Of a stretch of DNA of 10,414 bases, positions 1-7,566 are shown piece after piece; the stretch's first letter is position 1; every line of letters starts with the position of its first letter. A program made the translations under genes and the position numbers. The notes under the pieces were generated by a model. That model did not search any database. It had not been told where the DNA came from and worked only from the letters and a program-made list of their open reading frames with translations. The stretch spans positions 1 through 10,414 of the forward strand of contig CAJGDH010000050.1 of assembly GCA_904502145.1 (NCBI GenBank). The letters are read 5' to 3'. This stretch comes from an uncultured Eubacterium sp. (GTDB lineage: Bacteria; Bacillota; Clostridia; Lachnospirales; Lachnospiraceae).

Positions 1-501
1 ACCACAATCCAGATCGGGGAAGGCGAGGATACCCTGATCAAATTCATCAGCATCTCAGAACCGGACCGGCAGGGGATCCGTTCCCTTCAGTTTGAAGTCA
101 ACGGTTTTTACCGGGAGATCCAGATCACCGACAAACACTTTGAAGTGAAAGCGGACAACCGGATCAAGACAGATAAAAAGAACCCCAGGCACCTCGGGGC
201 CTCCATCCCCGGCAGAATCTGTGAGATCGCCGTGAAGGAAGGCGACCGGGTGGAGAAGGGTGACCCGCTGATGATCATTGAAGCGATGAAGATGGAGACA
301 AAGGTCAGGTCCCATGTCTCAGGATATGTGGACAAGATCTATGTCGGAGACGGGGACGAAGTGACACAGGATGAACTTCTGCTGTCCTTTATCCTTGATG
401 AAAAGGAGATCCGGGAAAGGATGCATCCGGCTCTGCCGGAGATGGATCTGTCCCTCCTGGACAAAGATGACCTGACACCCGTCTATGTAGATGAAAAGTA
501 G
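1..501 (+). CDS. pyc: Pyruvate carboxylase, C-terminal part (biotin carrier end), 5' truncated by window
   Basis: This is the last 166 residues of a biotin-dependent carboxylase; the frame is open at the left edge, so the start lies outside. Pyruvate carboxylase makes oxaloacetate from pyruvate, bicarbonate and ATP in the cytoplasm. Visible residues 1-45 match the end of the PYC tetramerisation region (FEVNGFYREI). After a short linker comes the LGASIPG start of the biotinyl domain, and EAMKME holds the biotin-accepting lysine at visible residue 97 (codon 289-291). The PT end plus HLGASIPG favours pyruvate carboxylase over other biotin carriers, such as oxaloacetate decarboxylase alpha. The biotinyl fold should end near visible residue 130, yet the protein runs on for an acidic tail of about 36 residues, longer than I expect for the family. 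The carboxylase and biotin carboxylase domains are not in the window. Confidence 0.86.
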   Translation, partial: TTIQIGEGEDTLIKFISISEPDRQGIRSLQFEVNGFYREIQITDKHFEVKADNRIKTDKKNPRHLGASIPGRICEIAVKEGDRVEKGDPLMIIEAMKMETKVRSHVSGYVDKIYVGDGDEVTQDELLLSFILDEKEIRERMHPALPEMDLSLLDKDDLTPVYVDEK

Positions 502-544
502 ACAGGACACCCGATAAAGTCAGGAAAAGAAGAAACAAATAAAC

Positions 545-550
545 GGAGGA
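545..550 (+). promoter_or_regulatory. Ribosome binding site deciding a TTG start
   Basis: GGAGGA lies 8 bases before the TTG at 559, which is ideal spacing. No ATG or GTG at similar spacing is in frame, so this site supports TTG as the start of the M18 aminopeptidase. Confidence 0.75.
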
Positions 551-558
551 TTACAACA

Positions 559-1935
559 TTGAACTACAGATGGCTTAAATACAGTGAAGACGACAGAAAC
601 AGGATCCATGAACTGGGGGAGAGATACAAAGATTTCCTCAGCTGCTGCAAGACGGAGAGGGAGTGTGTTTCCTTCTTTATCCGGGAAGCGGAAATGAAAG
701 GTTTCCGGAATATTGAAGATTTGATCGATTCCGATTACTCCCTGTCTCCCGGAGACGGGATCTTTGCGGCAGGGATGGGTAAGACCGCCGTCTTCTTCCG
801 GATGGGCCGGAGACCTCTGACAGAGGGGATGAACATCCTCTGTGCCCATATAGATTCCCCGCGAATGGATCTGAAGCCTGTCCCCCTGTATGAAGATACG
901 GGCCTGGCCTACCTGGATACCCATTATTACGGCGGGATAAAGAAATACCAGTGGGTGACGGTCCCCCTTGCCCTCCATGGGGTGATCGCCAAAAAAGACG
1001 GAACAGTAGTCCGGGTCAACATCGGGGAAGATGACAAGGACCCTGTTGTCTATATCAGTGATCTGCTGGTCCATCTTTCCAAAGACCAGATGGAGAAAAA
1101 AGCTTCCGAAGTGATCGAGGGAGAACAGCTTGATGTCCTGGTGGGTACCATCCCCCTTGGCGGAAAGGAAAAAGATGCGGTAAAAGAAAATGTCCTCAGC
1201 CTCCTCAAAGAAAAATACGGTATGGAGGAGGATGATTTCATTTCCGCTGAGATCGAGGTGGTTCCGGCAGGAAAAGCGAGGGATTGTGGTCTTGACCGGA
1301 GTATGATCGCCGGGTACGGACACGATGACCGTTGTTGTGCCTACAGTACATTTGAAGCAATGCTTGACAGCACTGATATCCCGGAAAGGACCGTCTGCTG
1401 CCTCTATGTGGACAAGGAAGAGATCGGCAGTGTCGGTGCCACAGGAATGGAGTCCAGATTCTTCGAAAATGTTCTGGCAGAGCTTCTGGCCCTCGCCGGA
1501 TCCGACTCCTCACTTGCCCTGAGGAGAACCCTGGCCAGAAGCCAAATGTTGTCCGCGGATGTCAGCGCGGCCTATGACCCGGCCTTCTCCCAGGTATTTG
1601 AAAAGAAGAATACTCCCTGTTTCGGAAAAGGGCTGGTGATCAATAAATATACCGGTGCCTGGGGAAAGGATTACACCAATGACGCCAATGCGGAATATCT
1701 GGCAAGAGTCAGGAAGATCCTTGATGACAATGACGTGGCTTTCCAGATGTCCGAGGTGGGCAAGGTAGATGCGGGCGGCAGCGGTACCATCGCATTTATC
1801 GCCGCCATGTACGGGATGGATGTGGTGGATGCCGGCATTGCCGTGCTGAGTATGCATTCTCCCTGTGAAGTCATCTGCAAGGTTGACCTGTACGAGGCAA
1901 AAAAAGCTTATGAGGCCTTTATCAGGCACATTTAA
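559..1935 (+). CDS. M18 family metallo-aminopeptidase (aminopeptidase I type)
   Basis: A 458-residue cytoplasmic di-zinc aminopeptidase that removes N-terminal residues from peptides; the length is normal for M18. The metal and catalytic motifs are all present. These are His97 in AHIDSPRMDLK, the bridging Asp256 in GYGHDDR, the Glu287-Glu288 pair in DKEEIGSVGATGM (catalytic base and ligand), Asp334 in SADVSAAYDP, and His433 in SMHSPCEV. GGSGTIAF (406-413) is the usual loop before the last ligand. The HIDSPRxDLK form resembles the clostridial 'aminopeptidase 1' (apeA) branch more than the apeB branch, so substrate preference cannot be stated. The start is TTG with a good ribosome site. It sits 57 bp after pyc and 24 bp before polA with no terminator seen, so it may be co-transcribed, although no functional link is obvious. 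Confidence 0.93.
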   Translation: MNYRWLKYSEDDRNRIHELGERYKDFLSCCKTERECVSFFIREAEMKGFRNIEDLIDSDYSLSPGDGIFAAGMGKTAVFFRMGRRPLTEGMNILCAHIDSPRMDLKPVPLYEDTGLAYLDTHYYGGIKKYQWVTVPLALHGVIAKKDGTVVRVNIGEDDKDPVVYISDLLVHLSKDQMEKKASEVIEGEQLDVLVGTIPLGGKEKDAVKENVLSLLKEKYGMEEDDFISAEIEVVPAGKARDCGLDRSMIAGYGHDDRCCAYSTFEAMLDSTDIPERTVCCLYVDKEEIGSVGATGMESRFFENVLAELLALAGSDSSLALRRTLARSQMLSADVSAAYDPAFSQVFEKKNTPCFGKGLVINKYTGAWGKDYTNDANAEYLARVRKILDDNDVAFQMSEVGKVDAGGSGTIAFIAAMYGMDVVDAGIAVLSMHSPCEVICKVDLYEAKKAYEAFIRHI

Positions 1936-1959
1936 GGATACAAAAGAAAGGAAAATGAT

Positions 1960-4614
1960 ATGGCAGACAAGATCATGCTTTTGGACGGACACAGCCTGAT
2001 GAGCAGAGCCTTTTTCGGCCTGCCGGCCCTCAGCAATTCAGCCGGACAGTACACCAATGCCATTCTGGGGTTTTTAAATATCATGCTCCGCTATATCGAG
2101 GAGGAACACCCCACCCATCTGCTGGTTGCTTTCGACCGGAAGGAACCTACTTTCCGCCACCTGCAGTATAAGGAATACAAGGGAACCAGAAAACCCATGC
2201 CTGCGGAACTGATCGAGCAGGTTCCCAGGATGAAGGAAGTGCTGGCTGCCATGGAAGTTCCGGTGGTCACACAGGCAGGGATCGAGGCTGATGATATCCT
2301 TGGCACCGTCGGATGTGAAGCGGAGAAGGCCGGTTATGACGTGGTCATCGTCTCAGGAGACCGCGACCTGCTTCAGCTGGCCACGGATAAAGTGATGATC
2401 AAGATCCCCAAGACAAAGGGCGGAAAAACCGTGACGGAAGACTATTTCCGGGAAGATTTCATCAGACTGTACGGAATCACCCCCACGGAATTCATCGACA
2501 TGAAAGGACTCATGGGGGATACTTCCGACAATATTCCCGGGGTTCCCGGGATCGGGGAGAAAACCGCGGCGAAGATCATCAAGGATTATCATTCCATAGA
2601 GAATGCTTATGCCCATATAGAGGAGATTAAACCGGCAAAAGCCCGCAACAACCTGAAAGAATTCTATGATCAGGCCCTGCTCAGCAAGGATCTTGCCACC
2701 ATACGGACTGACTGTGACCTGGAATATACATTTACCGATGCCAAAATCGGCAACCTCTTTAATGCCGGGGCATATACCCTTTTTAAAGAACTTGAACTGA
2801 ACAGTCTTCTGAAATATTTCGAAACGGAAAACCGGGGAACGGAATCTGTTAAGATCCGGATCATCAGGACTCCGGAGGAAGCAGAACAGACCATAGCCGG
2901 GATCAGGAAAGAAAAACATGCAGGTCTTGCGGTGATCGAGGAGGAGAGGAGCAAAACAGGAGAACATGATTTTGAAGGGATTTCCGTCACCTGTTCAGAA
3001 GGCACCTGCCTGATCCTGCGAAACGGGGATATCTCTTTGGATATGCTTTCCTCCTATGTGAAGGACCTGCTGACCTCGGGTCTCCATCTGGACCTGTTGG
3101 ATTACAAAGCCTGTCTGCATTTTGATGAGGAGATGGCCGACTTTGAAGATCAGATCGATGACATCGGAATCCAGGCTTATCTTCTTGACCCGCTGAGGTC
3201 CGATTATGATTACGATGTGATCGCCAAAGACCACCTTGATCAGCTTCTTCCTTCCAGAAAGGAACTCCTGGAGAAAATGTCCCTTGCCCAGGCAGTCAGG
3301 GAAGGGAAAGAAGGAGGGATCAGGATAGCAGGATATCTGTCTTCCGTGCCCTTCATGGTTTCTGACGTCCTCCGCAGAAAACTGCAGGAAAAATCCATGG
3401 ACCGTCTTTATGAAGAGATTGAGAAACCATTGGTCCGTTCACTTTATGGCATGGAAAAATACGGGATCACCGTAGAAAAAGAAGCCCTCAGTGAATACGG
3501 GGAGAGACTTGCCGGAAAGATCGGGGAACTGGAGGAGAAAATCTACGAACAGGCAGGGAAGAAATTTAATCTGAATTCCCCCAAGCAGCTTGGAGTAGTC
3601 CTCTTTGAAGATCTGAGGATGCCCTATGCCAAAAAGACCAAAACAGGCTATTCCACCAATGCGGATATTCTGGAGAAGCTTGCCCCTCAATATCCCATTG
3701 TCACGGATATCCTCAATTACCGTCAGCTTACCAAACTGAAATCCACATATGCCGACGGACTGGCCGCCTTTATCCGTGAAGACGGAAAGATCCATGGGGT
3801 ATTTCATCAGAAAGTGACTGCAACGGGCAGGCTTTCCAGTTCGGACCCCAATCTTCAGAATATTCCCATCCGTATGGACCTGGGGCGGGAGATCCGCAAG
3901 GTGTTCGTCCCGGAAGAGGGGAAGATATTTATCAGCGCAGACTATTCCCAGATCGAGCTTCGCGTCCTTGCCCACATGGCCAGGGATGAGCAGCTGATCC
4001 GTGCTTATCAGGAGGACAGGGATATCCATACCACCACGGCTTCCCAGGTCTTCGGGGTCCCCATGGAAGAGGTCACCCCGCTTCTCAGAAGAAATGCCAA
4101 GGCTGTTAATTTCGGCATTGTGTACGGGATCAGCGCCTTCGGCCTGAGCCAGGACCTGAATATCACCAGAAAAGAAGCCCAGGATTACATTGACCGCTAT
4201 TTCGCGACCTATCCGGGGATCAAGGCTTACCTTGACGGGAGCATTGCCTATGCCAGGGAACACGGCTACACGAAGACCTTATACGGACGGATCCGTCCTA
4301 TACCGGAACTTTTTTCCTCCAATTTCATGCAGAGGAGTTTCGGTGAACGGGCAGCCATGAATTCCGGGATCCAGGGAACCGCGGCAGATATTATCAAGAT
4401 CGCCATGATCAATGTCAGCCATCGTCTTAAGAATGAAAATCTGAAATCAAAACTAATCCTTCAGATCCATGATGAGCTTCTGATCGAAGCTCCCTATGAG
4501 GAGGAAGAAGTGATCAGGAAGATCCTTACGGAAGAAATGACAGGTGCGGCAGACCTTCTGGTGCCCCTGAAGATTGATATCCAGAGTGGAGAAACCTGGT
4601 ACGATGCAAAATAG
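1960..4614 (+). CDS. polA: DNA polymerase I
   Basis: An 884-residue family A DNA polymerase that fills repair gaps and replaces Okazaki-fragment RNA primers. Residues 1-290 form the 5'-3' flap nuclease, with the acidic metal ligands visible at Asp9, Asp59, Glu109/Asp111/Asp112, Asp134/Asp136 and Asp187/Asp190 (GDTSDNIPG), followed by a helix-hairpin-helix (GVPGIGEKTA). Residues 300-490 occupy the place of the 3'-5' exonuclease, but the DxE motif reads VIEEER and the last catalytic Asp is not found, so proofreading is probably lost, as in several other Firmicute Pol I enzymes. Residues 490-884 are the polymerase: motif A DYSQIELR with Asp661, motif B RRNAKAVNFGIVYG (710-723, with Phe718 where E. 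coli has Phe762), and motif C QIHDE with Asp838. A GAAAGG ribosome site precedes the ATG. It lies between an aminopeptidase and a flavoprotein gene with short gaps. Confidence 0.97.
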   Translation: MADKIMLLDGHSLMSRAFFGLPALSNSAGQYTNAILGFLNIMLRYIEEEHPTHLLVAFDRKEPTFRHLQYKEYKGTRKPMPAELIEQVPRMKEVLAAMEVPVVTQAGIEADDILGTVGCEAEKAGYDVVIVSGDRDLLQLATDKVMIKIPKTKGGKTVTEDYFREDFIRLYGITPTEFIDMKGLMGDTSDNIPGVPGIGEKTAAKIIKDYHSIENAYAHIEEIKPAKARNNLKEFYDQALLSKDLATIRTDCDLEYTFTDAKIGNLFNAGAYTLFKELELNSLLKYFETENRGTESVKIRIIRTPEEAEQTIAGIRKEKHAGLAVIEEERSKTGEHDFEGISVTCSEGTCLILRNGDISLDMLSSYVKDLLTSGLHLDLLDYKACLHFDEEMADFEDQIDDIGIQAYLLDPLRSDYDYDVIAKDHLDQLLPSRKELLEKMSLAQAVREGKEGGIRIAGYLSSVPFMVSDVLRRKLQEKSMDRLYEEIEKPLVRSLYGMEKYGITVEKEALSEYGERLAGKIGELEEKIYEQAGKKFNLNSPKQLGVVLFEDLRMPYAKKTKTGYSTNADILEKLAPQYPIVTDILNYRQLTKLKSTYADGLAAFIREDGKIHGVFHQKVTATGRLSSSDPNLQNIPIRMDLGREIRKVFVPEEGKIFISADYSQIELRVLAHMARDEQLIRAYQEDRDIHTTTASQVFGVPMEEVTPLLRRNAKAVNFGIVYGISAFGLSQDLNITRKEAQDYIDRYFATYPGIKAYLDGSIAYAREHGYTKTLYGRIRPIPELFSSNFMQRSFGERAAMNSGIQGTAADIIKIAMINVSHRLKNENLKSKLILQIHDELLIEAPYEEEEVIRKILTEEMTGAADLLVPLKIDIQSGETWYDAK

Positions 4615-4643
4615 ACAGTTGTTTATCAAAAGGAGGAAATGAT

Positions 4644-5528
4644 ATGGAAAGGACAGACATCGCGATCATCGGAACAGGGCCGGGAGGCATTTCGGCCGCC
4701 ATCACTTCGAAAATCCGCAAGAAAAACATCATTTTATATGGGGAAAACAAAGTCAGTGACAAAGTGACCAAAGCCCACAAGATCCTGAATTATCCCGGAC
4801 TTCCCGCCATAAGCGGAAAAGACCTCTCCGCAAAACTGAAGGAACACCTCGACCAGCTTGAGATCCCGATCGACGATAAGAGAGTGACCATGGTTTATGC
4901 CATGGGGGATTATTTTACGCTTCAGCTGTCTGACGGATCCATGCAGGAGGCCACCTGTGTCATCCTTTCCACCGGCATGGTGCAGGAAAAACCTCTTCCC
5001 GGGGAGGATGAATTTCTGGGCAGGGGAGTCAGCTACTGCGTCACCTGTGATGCCATGTTTTACCAGGATAAGACCGCTGCCGTCATCGGATATAATCATG
5101 AGGCCGAAGAAGAGGCGGATTTTCTGGCGGAACTTGCGGATACGGTATATTACATCCCCATGTATAAAGAAGAACCGGTCCTCAAGGATAAGATCAAGGT
5201 CATCCGGGAAAAACCGGAAAGTGTCTTCGGGGATATGCAGATAGAAGGCCTGAAGACGGACGAACAGACCATTCCGCTTGACGGAGTATTTCTGCTCAGG
5301 GATGCCATCGCTCCCGGAAAACTGGTTCCTGGTCTTGAGATGGACGGCAATCATGTAAAGGTCAATCTGAAGATGGAAACCAACCTGCCCGGTTTATATG
5401 CCTGCGGGGATATCACCGGTACTCCTTACCAGTACATCAAGGCAGCCGGTCAGGGAAATGTGGCCGCACTTTCCGCCGTAGGCCGGCTCGACGCTCTGAA
5501 ACGGAAAGCAGCAGCTGATAATGAATAA
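4644..5528 (+). CDS. Thioredoxin-reductase-like FAD protein lacking NADPH-binding motifs (possible ferredoxin-dependent type)
   Basis: A 294-residue FAD protein of the low-molecular-weight thioredoxin reductase family, slightly shorter than the usual 305-320. The N-terminal FAD site is GTGPGGISAA (10-19), the redox disulfide with its acidic neighbour is CVTCD (Cys132, Cys135, Asp136), and the C-terminal FAD motif is ACGDITGTPYQYIKAAGQG (253-271). What is missing is telling. The NADPH domain should carry GGGNSA and HRRxxxR, but here it reads VIGYNHEAEEE (147-157) and YIPMYKEEP (170-178), with no Gly-rich loop and no arginines for the 2'-phosphate. Clostridia are known to have ferredoxin-dependent flavin thioredoxin reductases (FFTR) with just this loss, so reduction by ferredoxin is the best guess. 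Thioredoxin is the likely but unproven partner, and no thioredoxin gene is adjacent. The AGGAGG ribosome site is 7 bases before the ATG. It is the last gene before an AT-rich gap. Confidence 0.85.
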   Translation: MERTDIAIIGTGPGGISAAITSKIRKKNIILYGENKVSDKVTKAHKILNYPGLPAISGKDLSAKLKEHLDQLEIPIDDKRVTMVYAMGDYFTLQLSDGSMQEATCVILSTGMVQEKPLPGEDEFLGRGVSYCVTCDAMFYQDKTAAVIGYNHEAEEEADFLAELADTVYYIPMYKEEPVLKDKIKVIREKPESVFGDMQIEGLKTDEQTIPLDGVFLLRDAIAPGKLVPGLEMDGNHVKVNLKMETNLPGLYACGDITGTPYQYIKAAGQGNVAALSAVGRLDALKRKAAADNE

Positions 5529-5682
5529 TTTTGTTTCAGAAACTTCGTTTTCATAATCAGACAATTATTCTTTTATTCGTATGTTTTTAACTGTCATATC
5601 GAATAATTTCTTCTTTCAATATTATAACTAATATTTTTCATTCCTCGTTGGATATTTTCTACAAAAATAACAGAAAATTTTG

Positions 5683-5710
5683 TGGAAAATATTGAGAAAC
5701 AGTGTATAAT
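5683..5710 (+). promoter_or_regulatory. Candidate sigma-A promoter for pckA
   Basis: In the 250-bp AT-rich gap (5529-5778) a perfect TATAAT (5705-5710) is preceded by TGGAAA (5683-5688), a 4/6 match to TTGACA with a 16-bp spacer. Transcription would start near 5717, leaving a leader of about 60 bases. An overlapping alternative is TTGAGA (5692-5697) with TATAAA (5717-5722), but its 19-bp spacer is long. The rest of the gap holds only AT-rich sequence and weak inverted repeats. Confidence 0.5.
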
Positions 5711-5734
5711 ATTAGATATAAAAACAGTTAATCC

Positions 5735-5751
5735 CCTGATCACTGATCAGG
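5735..5751 (+). repeat. Palindrome of two tandem CTGATCA heptamers in the pckA leader
   Basis: CCTGATCACTGATCAGG has perfect 8-base arms around a central C. It can also be read as two direct copies of CTGATCA (5736-5742 and 5743-5749). It lies between the predicted transcription start and the ribosome site, 27 bases before the pckA ATG. It could be an operator or an RNA hairpin. It shares its heptamer with the array at the pckA 3' end. Confidence 0.6.
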
Positions 5752-5778
5752 ATATCATTCAGAAAAGAGGTAGAGAAT

Positions 5779-7383
5779 ATGGCAACAATTGATTTAACCC
5801 GCTATGGAATCACCGGAACGACAGAAATCGTTTACAATCCTTCATATGAATTCCTGTTCGAGGAAGAGACCAAACCGGGTCTTGAAGGATTTGATAAAGG
5901 TCAGGTCAGTGAACTTGACGCGGTCAATGTCATGACCGGAATCTACACCGGACGTTCTCCCAAAGATAAATATATCGTGATGGATGAGAATTCAAAGGAT
6001 ACGGTATGGTGGACCACACCGGACTATCCAAACGACAACCATCCCATGTCCGAGGATGTGTGGGTTAAGATGAGAGACCTTGCCAGAAAAGAGCTCTCCG
6101 GCAAGAGACTCTTTGTTATGGATGCTTTCTGTGGTGCCAACGAGGATACCAGGATGTCCATCCGTTTTATTATGGAAGTAGCATGGCAGGCCCATTTCGT
6201 CAAAAACATGTTCATCCAGCCTTCCGAGGAAGAACTGAAAGAGTTCGAACCTGACTTTACGGTATATTGTGCTTCCAAGGCCAAAGTGGATGACTATAAG
6301 GAACTGGGACTCAATTCCGATACCTGTGTCGCCTTCAATATCACCAGCCGTGAACAGGTTATCCTGAACACATGGTATGGCGGTGAGATGAAGAAGGGTA
6401 TGTTCTCCATGATGAACTATTATCTTCCTCTTAAAGGCATCGCTTCCATGCATTGTTCCGCCAACACGGATATGAACGGGGAGAATACGGCAATCTTCTT
6501 CGGTCTGTCCGGAACGGGAAAGACCACCCTGTCCACCGATCCCAAGCGTCTTCTCATCGGTGATGACGAGCATGGCTGGGACGACAAGGGTATCTTCAAC
6601 TTCGAGGGCGGCTGCTATGCCAAGGTCATCAACCTGGATAAAGAGTCCGAGCCCGATATCTACAATGCCATCAAGCGTAATGCCCTCCTGGAAAATGTCA
6701 CCCTGGATGAGAACGGAAAGATCGATTTCGCGGATAAGAGTGTGACGGAGAACACCCGTGTTTCTTATCCCATCAATCATATCGAGAAGATCGTACGTCC
6801 CGTTTCTTCCGCTCCGGCAGCCAACAATGTGATCTTCCTGTCCGCGGATGCATTCGGTGTTCTTCCTCCGGTATCCGTTCTGACCCCGGAACAGACACAG
6901 TATTACTTCCTTTCCGGATTTACAGCCAAGCTCGCCGGTACGGAACGTGGTATCACCGAACCCACCCCGACCTTCTCCGCCTGCTTCGGCCAGGCATTCC
7001 TGGAGCTCCATCCGACAAAATATGCGGAGGAGCTGGTAAAGAGGATGGAAATCTCCGGAGCAAAGGCCTATCTGGTGAACACAGGCTGGAACGGATCCGG
7101 CAAACGTATCTCCATCAAAGATACCCGTGGTATCATCGACGCGATCCTGAACGGAGATATCAAGGGGGCACCCACAAAGAAGATCCCTTACTTCAACTTC
7201 GAAGTACCTACTGAACTTCCCGGTGTTGATCCTGCGATCCTGGATCCCAGAGATACCTATGCCGATCCTAAGGAATGGGAAGATAAGGCAAAAGACCTTG
7301 CCGGCAGGTTCATCAAGAACTTTGTCAAATATGAGAGCAATGAAGCAGGAAAGGCCCTTGTTGCCGCCGGTCCTGAGCTCTGA
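5779..7383 (+). CDS. pckA: Phosphoenolpyruvate carboxykinase (ATP-dependent)
   Basis: A 534-residue cytoplasmic enzyme that interconverts oxaloacetate + ATP and PEP + CO2 + ADP; in fermenting anaerobes it can also run in the carboxylating direction. The ATP type is shown by the kinase-1a P-loop GLSGTGKTT (242-250) and kinase-2 LIGDDEHGWDDKG (259-271, metal-binding Asp262/Asp263). The substrate site has GRSPKDKY with Arg59, Lys205/Lys206 in GEMKKGMF, His225 in SMHCSANTDM, and Arg327 in ENTRVSYP. The length is normal. The ATG follows AGAGG at 5766-5770. Codon use differs from nearby genes: more than half of the Arg codons are CGT, while the pyruvate-kinase-like gene uses mostly AGG/AGA, which suggests high expression. 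It appears to be its own transcription unit, with a promoter upstream and an intrinsic terminator downstream. Its last codons (PEL, stop) are already part of a heptamer repeat array. Confidence 0.97.
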   Translation: MATIDLTRYGITGTTEIVYNPSYEFLFEEETKPGLEGFDKGQVSELDAVNVMTGIYTGRSPKDKYIVMDENSKDTVWWTTPDYPNDNHPMSEDVWVKMRDLARKELSGKRLFVMDAFCGANEDTRMSIRFIMEVAWQAHFVKNMFIQPSEEELKEFEPDFTVYCASKAKVDDYKELGLNSDTCVAFNITSREQVILNTWYGGEMKKGMFSMMNYYLPLKGIASMHCSANTDMNGENTAIFFGLSGTGKTTLSTDPKRLLIGDDEHGWDDKGIFNFEGGCYAKVINLDKESEPDIYNAIKRNALLENVTLDENGKIDFADKSVTENTRVSYPINHIEKIVRPVSSAPAANNVIFLSADAFGVLPPVSVLTPEQTQYYFLSGFTAKLAGTERGITEPTPTFSACFGQAFLELHPTKYAEELVKRMEISGAKAYLVNTGWNGSGKRISIKDTRGIIDAILNGDIKGAPTKKIPYFNFEVPTELPGVDPAILDPRDTYADPKEWEDKAKDLAGRFIKNFVKYESNEAGKALVAAGPEL

Positions 7384-7422
7384 TCTTCTGAGCTCTGAGC
7401 TCTGAGCTCTGATCTCTGATCA
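7373..7422 (+). repeat. Seven-unit heptamer tandem array across the pckA stop codon
   Basis: The units are CTGAGCT (7373), CTGATCTT (7380, one extra T), CTGAGCT (7388), CTGAGCT (7395), CTGAGCT (7402), CTGATCT (7409) and CTGATCA (7416-7422). The pckA TGA (7381-7383) lies in the second unit, so the array begins in coding sequence. The GAGCTC cores are self-complementary and could form small hairpins such as GAGCT-CTG-AGCTC. It is probably a slippage-type expansion of the gene's own 3' end, but the same heptamer also occurs twice in the leader. Confidence 0.8.
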
Positions 7423-7453
7423 ATAGAGAAAAAAAGAATAATCACCTGAAAAG

Positions 7454-7490
7454 AGGGTGTCTGCTCATCAGGCAGGCACCCTTTTCATTT
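7454..7490 (+). terminator. Rho-independent terminator after pckA
   Basis: AGGGTGTCTGC (7454-7464) pairs with GCAGGCACCCT (7472-7482) to give an 11-bp stem with one G-U pair and a 7-base loop, followed by TTTTCATTT. It ends pckA and separates it from the next gene set. Confidence 0.85.
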
Positions 7491-7508
7491 TCTGCCCCGA
7501 TTCTGCCG

Positions 7509-7537
7509 TGGATAAAAGCCTTTTTTTATGATATGAT
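7509..7537 (+). promoter_or_regulatory. Candidate promoter for the carbonic anhydrase-like operon
   Basis: TGGATA (7509-7514), 17 bp, then TATGAT (7532-7537); the start would be near 7544, just ahead of the AGGAGG at 7554-7559. A perfect TATAAT at 7543-7548 is too close to the ribosome site to be the -10 of this gene. It fits the need for a new promoter after the pckA terminator. Confidence 0.4.
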
Positions 7538-7566
7538 AACCATATAATAAAAAAGGAGGATGACTT

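Noticed and set aside
520..1323. Long minus-strand open frame opposite the aminopeptidase gene; similar long frames occur opposite polA, pckA and the flavoprotein gene.
   Set aside because: The + strand frames carry clear family motifs; the opposite frames have no recognisable domains or ribosome sites and arise from codon bias.
5523..5575. Possible terminator after the thioredoxin-reductase-like gene: GAATAATT (5523-5530) and AATTATTC (5563-5570), then TTTTATT.
   Set aside because: The stem is all AT apart from one G-C pair, the loop is 32 bases and the left arm overlaps the stop codon. It is too weak to call, though some signal must end or pass this unit.
5573..5606. Inverted repeat TTATTCG (5573-5579) / CGAATAA (5600-5606) in the pckA upstream gap.
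   Set aside because: Seven-base AT-rich arms are expected by chance in such AT-rich sequence, and the pair is about 100 bp from the promoter boxes.
5661..5683. ACAAAA...TTTTGT inverted repeat touching the pckA -35 region, looked at as an operator.
   Set aside because: Only 6-base AT-rich arms, and it does not match a known operator such as the Rex or CcpA sites.
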